Below, one piece after another: positions 39,729 to 47,331 of a DNA stretch of 64,000 nucleotides. Location of the stretch: IMG/VR virus record IMGVR_UViG_3300046747_000672, positions 1 through 64,000 of that record. One strand, 5' to 3'. Position 1 is the stretch's first letter. Every line of letters starts with the position of its first letter. The DNA is from a virus. The notes under the pieces were generated by a model. That model was not told where the DNA came from, ran no database searches, and was given only the letters and a program-made list of their open reading frames with translations. Both the position numbers and the translations under genes were made by a program.

Positions 39729-40076
39729 TCACCAGTCCGCCGAGCAGAAGTATCCAGGCCCCAAATCGGCGCACCATTCGCCGCACGTTTTCGATCGTGT
39801 CAGCCCGCCATCATCGTGAAACTCGAAAACTCGGTCCGGCGGAAGTTCGTCGATCTCGGCATCATCGAAGTTTGGCTCGCTGCCGAGCACGTCGGCAGCA
39901 AGGGCGAGGCGCCAGGCTTCATCAGCCGTTGGCGCGATTACGTATTCAGAGTCGTCGATTCGCCAGAATTTCATTGCCGGTCTCCTTTTCGCCCACCACT
40001 CCGGATCGCAAACGTGGCAAGCGCCACAGCCGCCAGCGATGACTGGGCAATCACGCTCAATTCCGTTGATGGTCAT
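39729..40076 (-). CDS. Unknown protein with zinc knuckle
   Basis: 115 residues. CPVIAGGCGACHVCDPEWWA, then WRIDDSEYVIAPTADEAWRL and a C-terminal GEWCADLGPGYFCSADW. The middle WRIDDSEYVIAPTADEAW stretch is of a type seen in small phage proteins. ATGA overlap with the fusion gene. Confidence 0.64.
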   Translation of the reverse strand: MTINGIERDCPVIAGGCGACHVCDPEWWAKRRPAMKFWRIDDSEYVIAPTADEAWRLALAADVLGSEPNFDDAEIDELPPDRVFEFHDDGGLTRSKTCGEWCADLGPGYFCSADW

Positions 40077-41041
40077 ACGGACCCTCCCGCTCGCGAATAC
40101 GCAAGCGCCAACCGCGTCCGCAGTTCGGCAACGTTGCTCCCGTCGTACCGGAGCACCCGCGAGTCCTCCTCGTAGCCGCCCGGCGCGTACTCCGTGTTCC
40201 ACGGCTGCGCGACACAGACGACAATGCCGCGCGGTCGCACCTTAAGCCAGCTCTCGAAGTATGGCGGGTAGTCGTCGACAAGCACGCGACCGTAGACGAA
40301 CGACTTGTCGCTCGTGACCGTGACGATGGCGTCAGGAAGATGCTGCCGGCACCACTCGACCTTCTCGCTCCACGCCGAAGGCGTAGCCGATGGTCCCTTC
40401 GTAAGGACGTGCAGCGAGAAGCCGACGTCCCGAAGTTCGGACACGACCTCGAGCCCGGCTCCGAGCGGCAGCAGGTTGCGCCAGAAGCCGGGCTGGCGCT
40501 GGATGAGCTTGCGTCGCGCCTCGATGTGGGGCGGTTCTTCCGAGTCGGCGTAGCGCCGCCCGCACGGCTCTTCGGATGGGGCCTGGAGCGCGCACATGGC
40601 GTTGCCCATCGCGCCGTCGTAGTCGGCGATGGTGCCGTCAAGGTCGACGAGGGCCCAGAGGTCCGTCACGTGGTCCTCGCAGTCTCGGAACTGGCGCCGC
40701 GACCGGAGCACGCGACCGGGAGCGCCTCGTCGCCAAATCGGCCACCGCACCGAGGTGCAGACGTTGTCGAGAGCAAAGTCGTGGCCGACGCTCGCTCTGG
40801 CTTTCGCGAGCGCAGCGTGCCCCTCGTCGGTCATCTCGTAGCAGATGCGCCAGCGCTCGGGCTGAATCGTGAAACCGTCGCCGTCAACCATGGCGCCGAG
40901 TTCGGGCAATTCGCAGAGCCAGCCTTTCGCGACCAGTCGTCGGATGACGCGCAACGGAGTGGATCGCGACGATGCAATTGACCAGCCGAACTTGGCGTTG
41001 TGCTCGGCTCGTTTAAGGACGGCGAATTCGGATCGGGTCAC
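40073..41041 (-). CDS. wHTH-deoxyribonucleotidase (NT5C-like HAD) fusion
   Basis: 322 residues from a GTG (GTGA overlap). Residues 1-~110 look like a winged-helix domain (STPLRVIRRLVAKGWLCELP; ERWRICYEMTDEGHAALAKA). Residues 127-322 are a 5'(3')-deoxyribonucleotidase: WALVDLDGTIADYDGAMGN (nucleophile Asp133 and Asp135), PHIEARRKLIQRQPGFWRNL, VLTKGPSATPSAWSEKVEWC and VYGRVLVDDYPPYFESWL. The enzyme should remove phosphate from dNMPs in the phage nucleotide pool. The N-terminal domain is unusual for this family. A GTG with GAGGA before residue 126 could also start the phosphatase alone. Confidence 0.74.
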   Translation of the reverse strand: MTRSEFAVLKRAEHNAKFGWSIASSRSTPLRVIRRLVAKGWLCELPELGAMVDGDGFTIQPERWRICYEMTDEGHAALAKARASVGHDFALDNVCTSVRWPIWRRGAPGRVLRSRRQFRDCEDHVTDLWALVDLDGTIADYDGAMGNAMCALQAPSEEPCGRRYADSEEPPHIEARRKLIQRQPGFWRNLLPLGAGLEVVSELRDVGFSLHVLTKGPSATPSAWSEKVEWCRQHLPDAIVTVTSDKSFVYGRVLVDDYPPYFESWLKVRPRGIVVCVAQPWNTEYAPGGYEEDSRVLRYDGSNVAELRTRLALAYSRAGGSV

Positions 41042-41331
41042 AGGTATTCCTTCCTCTCTGTTCGCGCCGTGAAGCACCGCCTGCCGCACCGCGCGCCAGC
41101 GACCTCGACGCGGCATCCGCCAAGACGGGTCTCGTCGCTGCTTCGCATGACGCGTTCGCGATCCGCCGGGTCGCCGAGATCCTCGGACTCGCGCTCGACG
41201 TGACCGGCAGAGCAGACCCACGTCGTGGTCATGACGACGGCGTAAGGCGGGTCGTAATCGCCCATATCGGTGCCTTCGTCCCAATCGGTGGCGGTCAAGG
41301 CTTCCCCTTTGCGCCGGATGCCGGGAGGCAT
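41038..41331 (-). CDS. Unknown protein
   Basis: 97 residues. YDPPYAVVMTTTWVCSAGHV and CRVEVAGARCGRRCFTARTE, with several Cys. The ATG overlaps the lipoprotein stop (TGATG); a GTG one codon earlier also fits. Unknown. Confidence 0.64.
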   Translation of the reverse strand: MPPGIRRKGEALTATDWDEGTDMGDYDPPYAVVMTTTWVCSAGHVERESEDLGDPADRERVMRSSDETRLGGCRVEVAGARCGRRCFTARTERKEYL

Positions 41332-41501
41332 CACTTCACGCCTCCGTCAACGTCGCGCGACACGCATTCGCAGCCGCCAGACGGCGAATAGCGGAGCATG
41401 CGGGCTCCGCCGCTCACGCAGGCACGTCCGCAGACGGCGATCTCGTCGTTCATGCACGCGAGGAGAAGGAAGGGGAGGAGGACGATGACGAGGCGAATCA
41501 T
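41331..41501 (-). CDS. 56-residue lipoprotein
   Basis: MIRLVIVLLPFLLLAC is a clear lipoprotein signal (Cys16), followed by a short Cys-rich mature part (IAVCGRACVSGGARMLRYSP; GGCECVSRDVDG). ATGA overlap with the HAD gene and TGATG overlap at its end. It would be exported and lipid-anchored, and is a candidate superinfection-exclusion or surface-change factor. Confidence 0.62.
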   Translation of the reverse strand: MIRLVIVLLPFLLLACMNDEIAVCGRACVSGGARMLRYSPSGGCECVSRDVDGGVK

Positions 41502-41986
41502 GCAGTCCTCCTACCCGCGCGCACCGGTCGCGCGAGCACGCCCATCGCCGTCGGGATGTGGTGGTCCTGGAGACCGGTCTGCGAGTCGGTCCGCACCAGT
41601 CGGTCGGCGAGGTGCGCCATGTCGCTCGAGTCGTCCAAGATCACGAACGACCGAACGTCGGCGCCGTCGCGGCTCAGCCAAGCTTGGATCTCCCGCCCGC
41701 GCGGCACGCTGCCCCAGAGGACCGGCGTCGCCCCGATCACGTCACCCGTGAACCCGCGCGAGTCGAGGAGGCGCTGGAGGTCCTTGATGGTGCGCCCGAT
41801 GCGCCACGTCGAAGAGACGACGACCTGCGCGCCCGCGAGGGCGAGGAGACGGTTCAGCCGGGCGACGAGGCCGCGATCGATGCGTTCGTCGCCGGAGACG
41901 GGGGAGCCGTGGAGGGCGTAGTGGTGGGTGAAGGTCTCGACGGAATTCAGCACGCCGTCGAAGTCGAGAAATACGAGCGGTGTCAT
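41498..41986 (-). CDS. HAD-family phosphatase (RNA-repair-type HAD)
   Basis: 162 residues. MTPLVFLDFDGVLNSVETFT gives the HAD nucleophile Asp8 and Asp10. VVVSSTWRIGRTIKDLQRLL and SFVILDDSSDMAHLADRLVR supply motifs II-IV. This is the 'HAD domain in Swiss Army Knife RNA repair' type. The substrate may be a nucleic-acid or nucleotide phosphate. Confidence 0.74.
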   Translation of the reverse strand: MTPLVFLDFDGVLNSVETFTHHYALHGSPVSGDERIDRGLVARLNRLLALAGAQVVVSSTWRIGRTIKDLQRLLDSRGFTGDVIGATPVLWGSVPRGREIQAWLSRDGADVRSFVILDDSSDMAHLADRLVRTDSQTGLQDHHIPTAMGVLARPVRAGRRTA

Positions 41987-42237
41987 GCGGGCTCCTTCGT
42001 TGGGACGTCGAAGTCGCCCCACATCGCTCGGTCGATGTTCGACGGCGCCGATAGCCGGTCCGCTTCGTTGCGGATCTGGTTCAGCTTGCGCTCGAGTGCC
42101 CGAACGGCGGCGTCCCGGCTGCGATGGTAGCCGGCGGTGACGCAAAGGTCGGCGGCAAGCATCGCCGTTGCGGACCACCACACGCCGGACGTGACGGCGA
42201 TGCAATCGACTTCGATCTGGCGAGGGGGGCGATTCAT
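41983..42237 (-). CDS. Small unknown protein
   Basis: 84 residues (IAVTSGVWWSATAMLAADLC; RDAAVRALERKLNQIRNEAD). ATGA overlaps on both sides. Unknown. Confidence 0.63.
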   Translation of the reverse strand: MNRPPRQIEVDCIAVTSGVWWSATAMLAADLCVTAGYHRSRDAAVRALERKLNQIRNEADRLSAPSNIDRAMWGDFDVPTKEPA

Positions 42238-42587
42238 GCGGGGCCTTTCGGGCCGACCGGCTCCGCGTCCGAGCTCCCGGCAGCGATTGCTGCGTTGCAT
42301 GCGGGACAGTCGCTCTCGGCAGGGAGACCGTCGATGCACATGAGCGCACCATACCCGTCGAGAGCTCCTTCCACGATCGATGCAGGGAGGAGGTCGCCGA
42401 CCAAGTCACGCCGCCGGAATTCGATTTGGAGCCGGAGCATCTCGCCATGAAGGAGCTCGGCGGCGGCGCAGACGAGATGGACGCTCTCGCCTTCAGCGCC
42501 GTCGTTTCCTTTCCAGTTCTCTCGAAGGAACTCGATCGCGGACGTCAAGGCGCGCATCTGCACCGGGTTTTCTTTCGTGTGTTTCAT
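42234..42587 (-). CDS. Unknown protein with zinc knuckle
   Basis: 117 residues. TSAIEFLRENWKGNDGAEGE, VCAAAELLHGEMLRLQIEFR, then CPACNAAIAAGSSD. Helical. Unknown. Confidence 0.64.
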   Translation of the reverse strand: MKHTKENPVQMRALTSAIEFLRENWKGNDGAEGESVHLVCAAAELLHGEMLRLQIEFRRRDLVGDLLPASIVEGALDGYGALMCIDGLPAESDCPACNAAIAAGSSDAEPVGPKGPA

Positions 42588-42985
42588 GCGGGCTCCTTGT
42601 TCAGCCGGACCTCGAACTTGAACCTCGCCCACACCGTCGGGAAGGCAGCCTTGGCGAGCGCGATGCCGCGGTCGAAGTCGATGGCCTCGTCGAAGACGAA
42701 GACGCTGTTCGACCCGGGTCGACCGTCGACCGAGTAGTCCCAGAAGGCGATGGCGGTCCAGTTCGTCCCGCGCTCGTCGCGCGCAAGGTGGATGGCGGCA
42801 AGACCTTCCGGTGCACGCCGATCGCGCGTGCCCGGGGGGACGAGTCCGCCGTCGGTCTTCTCGCCCCACGGGAGCTGGTAGAGCGTGCGGCTACGGAGCC
42901 AGGTCGGACGGTAGTCAGGAGCGGTTCCGGGCCCCCACAGGTAGTGCCCCTTGTCGCCGACGCAGCCGAAGTAGAGGACGCGCAT
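42584..42985 (-). CDS. Unknown protein
   Basis: 133 residues. VGDKGHYLWGPGTAPDYRPT, HLARDERGTNWTAIAFWDYS and RPGSNSVFVFDEAIDFDRGI. Possibly an alpha/beta domain of phage origin; not identified. Confidence 0.65.
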   Translation of the reverse strand: MRVLYFGCVGDKGHYLWGPGTAPDYRPTWLRSRTLYQLPWGEKTDGGLVPPGTRDRRAPEGLAAIHLARDERGTNWTAIAFWDYSVDGRPGSNSVFVFDEAIDFDRGIALAKAAFPTVWARFKFEVRLNKEPA

Positions 42986-43308
42986 CAGGTGGGCTCCTTC
43001 GGCAGCAGTCCGTAAGCACGCTCGCCCTTTTCGCCGCCGCTCCGCCTGAGATCGACATGGGTCCAGGCGCGATGAAAACCTGCCTCGCGCAGCGCAAGCT
43101 GCCCGGCATCGTCAAGGACGAAGTCCTCGGGCACGCCGTAGATCTCGATCGAGCGGTCGTAGTAGTCGGTCGTGAAGTCGTCCCAGCGGTCGCCGAGGAT
43201 CGACTGGAGAATGTCGAGTAGTTCATCCTCGGCGCGCGAGGCGGCGCGCTCGGCGGCCCAGAGGCGATCGGCGAGGGGGAGCGAGGTGGCGTCGACGGGG
43301 ATGGTCAT
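42985..43308 (-). CDS. Unknown helical protein
   Basis: 107 residues. ADRLWAAERAASRAEDELLD, DDFTTDYYDRSIEIYGVPED and LREAGFHRAWTHVDLRRSGG. TGATG overlap at its end. Unknown. Confidence 0.64.
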   Translation of the reverse strand: MTIPVDATSLPLADRLWAAERAASRAEDELLDILQSILGDRWDDFTTDYYDRSIEIYGVPEDFVLDDAGQLALREAGFHRAWTHVDLRRSGGEKGERAYGLLPKEPT

Positions 43309-43757
43309 GCCGCCTCCCATCGGAACTTGCGCTGCGTCGGATGGAGATCGACGCGCGGGCGATCGGGGCGGTTCCAAGAACCGCCCCCGGCCTCGCCGAT
43401 TAGTTTCCACCCAGAAGCGCGCAAACTGGCGCCTCCTTCCTCCGGAAGTGTGTAGGTGACCAGCCGCCGATACCCCATCGAGCGCGCCGCTCGCCAACAT
43501 GCGGAGTAGAGGAACGAGCAGGCGTTCCTCTCGCCCGTCGAGCAGAGCCTCGTGACCTCAGCGGTCCAGCCGTCTTGGAGATTCCTGGCGACGGGCCGAC
43601 CCACGATTGCGACTGCGACCACGGCGGAGCCGATGGCGGCGCCAAGGGCGAAGAGTCCGCCCCGTGGCGGACGATGGTGCCGGTGATGCTCGGCAACGAA
43701 GACCGACGCTTCGCGAAGCGAGATGGGGCAGAGAGCGAGCCGCTCGGCGAGCGTCAT
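43305..43757 (-). CDS. XF1762-family (GNAT-like) protein
   Basis: 150 residues. SLREASVFVAEHHRHHRPPR, GLFALGAAIGSAVVAVAIVG, EVTRLCSTGERNACSFLYSA and MGYRRLVTYTLPEEGGASLR fit the XF1762 phage family, acetyltransferase-like folds of unknown substrate. Confidence 0.74.
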   Translation of the reverse strand: MTLAERLALCPISLREASVFVAEHHRHHRPPRGGLFALGAAIGSAVVAVAIVGRPVARNLQDGWTAEVTRLCSTGERNACSFLYSACWRAARSMGYRRLVTYTLPEEGGASLRASGWKLIGEAGGGSWNRPDRPRVDLHPTQRKFRWEAA

Positions 43758-44272
43758 GGCGTCTCCTTCGTCGCCCACATCTTGAACAGGGTGACGACGT
43801 TGTTGAAGGCGTTCGCCCGCCCGTTCTGGAGACCAGCGGCGTCGCGGTAGCCAGCCGAGATCACCCGGCCAAGCTCGTCGCGGTCGACCGCGCCCCAGAA
43901 CAAGTCGGACGCTTCCTTGGTCAGTCCGAGACCGGCGCCGGCCGAGCAGACCGCGGCCCGCATCTGATCGACGATGGCGCCGCTCGGCGCCGAGAACAAC
44001 CATTCCAACTGTGCCTCCCGCGGCGCGCCGTCCGGCTGCTCCAGGTGGCAGTGGTCGCAGAGGAGGAAGAAGTTGTCCGGCTCGTTCGAGCCCCCGTGGC
44101 TTGCGGCGACGACGTGGGCGCGGGACGGCTTGCTACTGCCGACGCAGCGGCAGGCCCAGCAGGTCAGCGCCGCCTCCTCTGGCGCGATGCCGAGCCGCGC
44201 GACGAGGGCAGTATTCGACTCGACGATTGCCGCGTGCGGCGGGCGGGGCATAGGCCCTCGGCGAGAGGTCAT
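43754..44272 (-). CDS. HNH endonuclease
   Basis: 172 residues from the ATG with ATGA overlap. CWACRCVGSSKPSRAHVVAA gives Cys38, Cys41 and the His53 region, followed by HGGSNEPDNFFLLCDHCH with Asn and Cys72/Cys75. The classic HNH metal site is present. A C-terminal helical domain (LGRVISAGYRDAAGLQNGRA) may bind DNA. It could be a homing or a packaging-type endonuclease; no terminase genes are seen nearby. Confidence 0.75.
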   Translation of the reverse strand: MTSRRGPMPRPPHAAIVESNTALVARLGIAPEEAALTCWACRCVGSSKPSRAHVVAASHGGSNEPDNFFLLCDHCHLEQPDGAPREAQLEWLFSAPSGAIVDQMRAAVCSAGAGLGLTKEASDLFWGAVDRDELGRVISAGYRDAAGLQNGRANAFNNVVTLFKMWATKETP

Positions 44273-44496
44273 CGCCAGACCCTCCGCTCTCGGCAGGTTG
44301 AGCCGCGCCAATTTCCGCGGCACAGCGTCACCCAGACAGGGTATTTTACGGGAAGCATCGCCGCTGCACCGCTACGGTTGGTCCTCGTAGATTCCCGCAC
44401 GCTCGACCTTGGCGCCTTCTTCGAGTCCAGGCGCTGGAGCTGCAAAACAGCTAGATTCGCGACGCAGTCAACCAGAGAGTCAATTTCGTGTTTCAT
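44269..44496 (-). CDS. Small unknown protein after the integrase
   Basis: 75 residues from ATG overlapping the integrase stop (ATGA). EIDSLVDCVANLAVLQLQRL is helical; the rest is basic (LCRGNWRGSTCRERRVWR). May be a DNA-binding helper; not an obvious excisionase. Confidence 0.6.
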   Translation of the reverse strand: MKHEIDSLVDCVANLAVLQLQRLDSKKAPRSSVRESTRTNRSGAAAMLPVKYPVWVTLCRGNWRGSTCRERRVWR

Positions 44497-45653
44497 GCCG
44501 GCGCCGGCTCCTTCTTGGTGGCGACGCTCGCCAAAGTGAGGACCGGAAGGCACTGGACGGCCTCGCAAAGCGGCCCCCAGTCCCAGTTCGTATACTGGTC
44601 GACGATGTCGCCCTTGGCGTTGTGGGTGATCCGCTCGACGACTTCCTTCCTGGCGCCACCTCGGCGGGCAAGAGAGATGAACGTGTGGCGGGTGGCGTGG
44701 ACCGTGTGGGGCGCGATCTCGACGGCCCTGCACGCCGTCAAGAACCGCTTGTAGGCCATCGACTTCGTGAGACACGCTGCAGCGTCCGGCACGTCGCGGC
44801 GAGGAACGATGAAGTCGTTGGGGCGAGGCTTCCGCAAGTAGAACAACTCCCAGCCTTCTCGATACCACTTGTCGAGGATGTTTTCGAGCGCAGGATGCAC
44901 CGGAGCGCGTCTCGGGCGCTCTGTTTTTAGCGGCTGCCCGTCATACTGACTGTCGATGGTCAGACATTGCAGCGGGAGCGATGCGCGATCGAGATCTCGC
45001 CAGCGCCGCCCGCAGACCTCGCCCTCACGCATCCCGGTAAAAAAGGCGAGCGCTACCCAGACGCGCGCATCCCAATCGACGCGGCTGTCCGACGTGAGAA
45101 TGGCGACTTCGCTTGAGGCGTAAGGCTCTCTCGGCGCCGAGGTCCCACGCCGGAGGGTCCCTGCCGGTAGTTCGCACGGGTCGATGGCGGTCAACTCGTG
45201 AATCCTTGCGTCGCGAAACATCGTGCGAAGAACGCCGACGATGAGCGCGATCGACTTCTCGCTCAATCGCATCCGCTTGCCGTAGCGACCGCTGTACGTC
45301 TCGCGGAGGTCGTCGACGAGTTGGACCGTGTGACGGACTCGGACATCCTCCACCTTGAGCCGCGCATACCATGGTGCTCTCGCGAGCACGTGGTTCTTGA
45401 ACAGGCTCTCCTCGTTCGCCGCCGAACGACCCTTCCGCTTCGGAAACCAAGCTTGCGCATAGGATCCAACGGTCGCGGCGCCGGTCTTCCTGGCGGAGTA
45501 TGTGCCGACGGCGATCTCCTTTTTCATAGCCGCGTCGCGGCGCTCTGCTGCCCGTCGGTCTGTCCCGACACGCTCCCAGAGTTGTTGTTTGCCCCACTTA
45601 TTCGCGATCCAATAGACGGTCGAGCTCTTCAGCTTGCGTGGGACGACGGCCAT
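44493..45653 (-). CDS. int: Tyrosine recombinase / integrase
   Basis: 386 residues. Catalytic residues: Arg209 (FFTGMREGEVCGRRWRDLD), Lys243 (LKTERPRRAPVHP), His319 and Arg322 (VHATRHTFISLARRGGARK), His344 (ITHNAKG) and Tyr354 (VDQYTNWDW). An N-terminal arm-binding domain (VYWIANKWGKQQLWERVGTD) and a core-binding SAM-like domain (EESLFKNHVLARAPWYARLK) precede it. It should integrate the phage at a host attachment site. It is embedded in the operon, overlapping both neighbours, and no obvious attP core or arm sites are visible next to it. Confidence 0.88.
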   Translation of the reverse strand: MAVVPRKLKSSTVYWIANKWGKQQLWERVGTDRRAAERRDAAMKKEIAVGTYSARKTGAATVGSYAQAWFPKRKGRSAANEESLFKNHVLARAPWYARLKVEDVRVRHTVQLVDDLRETYSGRYGKRMRLSEKSIALIVGVLRTMFRDARIHELTAIDPCELPAGTLRRGTSAPREPYASSEVAILTSDSRVDWDARVWVALAFFTGMREGEVCGRRWRDLDRASLPLQCLTIDSQYDGQPLKTERPRRAPVHPALENILDKWYREGWELFYLRKPRPNDFIVPRRDVPDAAACLTKSMAYKRFLTACRAVEIAPHTVHATRHTFISLARRGGARKEVVERITHNAKGDIVDQYTNWDWGPLCEAVQCLPVLTLASVATKKEPAPA

Positions 45654-45931
45654 TACTTCACCCGCCGCAGACTCTCGCGCAATTCGGACTTGAAGAAGCG
45701 GTACTCTCGCGTCCCGATCTTGTGGTAGGGGATCTTGCCTTCCTTGGCGCGCCTAGCGAGCGTCTTCGGGTGAATACCGACGAAGCCAGCCGCCTGCTTC
45801 AGGTCCATGATCTCGTTGGCGGGCTGCTGGTCGCGCTCCGCCTGCGCTTCGAGTTCTTCGCGGAGGACCTCGCGAATCTTTTCGATCAAGTCCGGGGTCA
45901 TTTCGTCGATCACGCGTCGGCTCGCCATCAT
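45653..45931 (-). CDS. HTH_17-type DNA-binding protein, candidate excisionase
   Basis: 92 residues, TAATG overlap with the integrase. LIEKIREVLREELEAQAERD is a coiled helix; then LKQAAGFVGIHPKTLARRAK and EGKIPYHKIGTREYRFFKSE match the MerR/excisionase-like HTH_17 fold. Its position directly before int fits an Xis or integrase regulator. Confidence 0.76.
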   Translation of the reverse strand: MMASRRVIDEMTPDLIEKIREVLREELEAQAERDQQPANEIMDLKQAAGFVGIHPKTLARRAKEGKIPYHKIGTREYRFFKSELRESLRRVK

Positions 45932-46356
45932 GTCTCTCCCTTTACATAATCGACAAGCTTCGCCGACTTGCGCCGTCGCGCCGGCTTTAACGTGTTACGA
46001 ATGAACGCCCGAATTTCGGGACCGTAAATGAACCATTCCCCACGTATTCGCAGATGTCGAAAACGGTCGTGCAATTCGAGCTCAAGTTCTTCTCCGCCGC
46101 CTCGAATGAGGAGGACACATTCGATTGGTTGATGGTTCCCGATCTGAAGAAACGACACGCGTTTCGGGAAGTCCGTGGTGCGCCCTATCTTGACCGCCCT
46201 CATCTTCCCTGCGCGAACGAAGTAGACAACGGATTGTTTTGGCTCAGGAGGAGTGTCGTATCTACCTTCCGCTTGCCATTGCGCCGCAATAGCGGCCACC
46301 TCGGCGACACCGACAGACGACTCTTGCGTGAACTTATATCCTTCACCGTCACCCAT
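45928..46356 (-). CDS. GIY-YIG / T5orf172-like protein
   Basis: 142 residues from the ATG preceded by GGAGG. QSVVYFVRAGKMRAVKIGRT then FPKRVSFLQIGNHQPIECVL and HDRFRHLRIRGEWFIYGPEI match the T5orf172/Mug113 branch of GIY-YIG nucleases (Tyr, Lys-Ile-Gly, Arg, Glu motifs). Possible endonuclease or DNA-binding modulator; it neighbours the recombination genes. Confidence 0.72.
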   Translation of the reverse strand: MGDGEGYKFTQESSVGVAEVAAIAAQWQAEGRYDTPPEPKQSVVYFVRAGKMRAVKIGRTTDFPKRVSFLQIGNHQPIECVLLIRGGGEELELELHDRFRHLRIRGEWFIYGPEIRAFIRNTLKPARRRKSAKLVDYVKGET

Positions 46357-46396
46357 CACCAGCCTCCACTTCCTTCCCAGCGCGCTCCGAAGTTGC

Positions 46397-46738
46397 TCAC
46401 AGCCCTCGTCGCCTCCGCTCGACTTCCTTCGTGACGCGCTCCTCGACCGCCTGCGCCGCCGCCCGCTTGAGCCACTCCGTGAGGTGACTGTTCTTGGTCC
46501 ACGCGACCGAAACCGCCTCATCGATGGCGCTCGACAGGCGTCTCCGGATCTCAGCCTGGATCATCGGCACGGCCTCGCGCTTGACGAACGCGACGACGTC
46601 GAACTCGTCGATCGCCTGTTCGACGGCGCCCTTGATGCCTGCAACAAGCTCCGTGGTCTGCGACACGACGGCCGCGACCATCTGCTGCTTCATGTAGTCG
46701 AGCTCGATGCGAATTCTCGGAAAGTCCGGTCTATCCAT
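46397..46738 (-). CDS. Helical unknown protein
   Basis: 113 residues almost wholly helical (SQTTELVAGIKGAVEQAIDE; AAAQAVEERVTKEVERRRRG), with a basic C-terminus. Possibly a DNA-binding or scaffold protein. Ends 40 nt before the GIY-YIG gene start. Confidence 0.62.
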   Translation of the reverse strand: MDRPDFPRIRIELDYMKQQMVAAVVSQTTELVAGIKGAVEQAIDEFDVVAFVKREAVPMIQAEIRRRLSSAIDEAVSVAWTKNSHLTEWLKRAAAQAVEERVTKEVERRRRGL

Positions 46739-46847
46739 CGCCCTCTCCTCTGATCTCTCTCCACCCGCGCCACATCATGTAGACGCCCATAACGAACATG
46801 CCGACCGCGAGCCCGACCCCGAAGCCGTCCGAGAATTCGTGCGACAT
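46731..46847 (-). CDS. 38-residue membrane microprotein
   Basis: FGVGLAVGMFVMGVYMMWRG is one membrane helix with many Met; TGATG overlap at its start and an 8-nt overlap at its end. Unknown. Confidence 0.55.
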   Translation of the reverse strand: MSHEFSDGFGVGLAVGMFVMGVYMMWRGWREIRGEGDG

Positions 46848-47089
46848 CACGCCCGCCCCAAATTCGCCGCCACCACCACACCCCCGCGCGAAGCCACACC
46901 CCACCACGCGTTGCGCTGGTAGTCGGTCCACCCTCGTGGGCGCAGCGCTCGCAGGCAGACGGGCACCGTGTAGTTCGGCGCCGGCTCCTTCCCCGTCACC
47001 GCGATCCACGTCCACCGTCCAGCCCACCCGCGCGACCAGACGTCGCCCTTGCGGCGCAGCGAGCGAATGCGCGAGACGCGCTTCTTCAT
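46847..47089 (-). CDS. Small basic unknown protein
   Basis: 80 residues. SRIRSLRRKGDVWSRGWAGR and RPRGWTDYQRNAWWGVASRG. Basic and Trp-rich; possibly nucleic-acid binding. Confidence 0.6.
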   Translation of the reverse strand: MKKRVSRIRSLRRKGDVWSRGWAGRWTWIAVTGKEPAPNYTVPVCLRALRPRGWTDYQRNAWWGVASRGGVVVAANLGRA

Positions 47090-47100
47090 GGTGCGGCGTT

Positions 47101-47331
47101 TCACTTCGTCCCCTCGGCAGCGACAGCGTCGCGCAGCGCCGCGGCGAGCTGGCAAGTACCATCGTGCTTCGCTTCGCTCACGACGTAATGCCGCACGTCG
47201 CATTCAGCGCACTCGACGTATTGAGCGCCGTCGTCTGCGTGCCGCCCGTGAACCCACTCCCTCGCCATCAGCAACGCGGCGAGGCGCCCCACGAGCTCGA
47301 TGAGGGCGTCCTCGTCGTAGTCAGCTAGCAC
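47101..47331 (-). CDS. Small unknown protein with zinc knuckle
   Basis: 76 residues from GTG with GGAGG upstream, overlapping the upstream gene by 11 nt. ALIELVGRLAALLMAREWVH and VECAECDVRHYVVSEAKHDG. Unknown. Confidence 0.63.
   Translation of the reverse strand: MLADYDEDALIELVGRLAALLMAREWVHGRHADDGAQYVECAECDVRHYVVSEAKHDGTCQLAAALRDAVAAEGTK

Noticed and set aside
44493-45653. attP next to the integrase
   Set aside because: No tRNA fragment, direct-repeat arm sites or AT-rich core could be recognised on either side; both neighbours are coding and overlap int.
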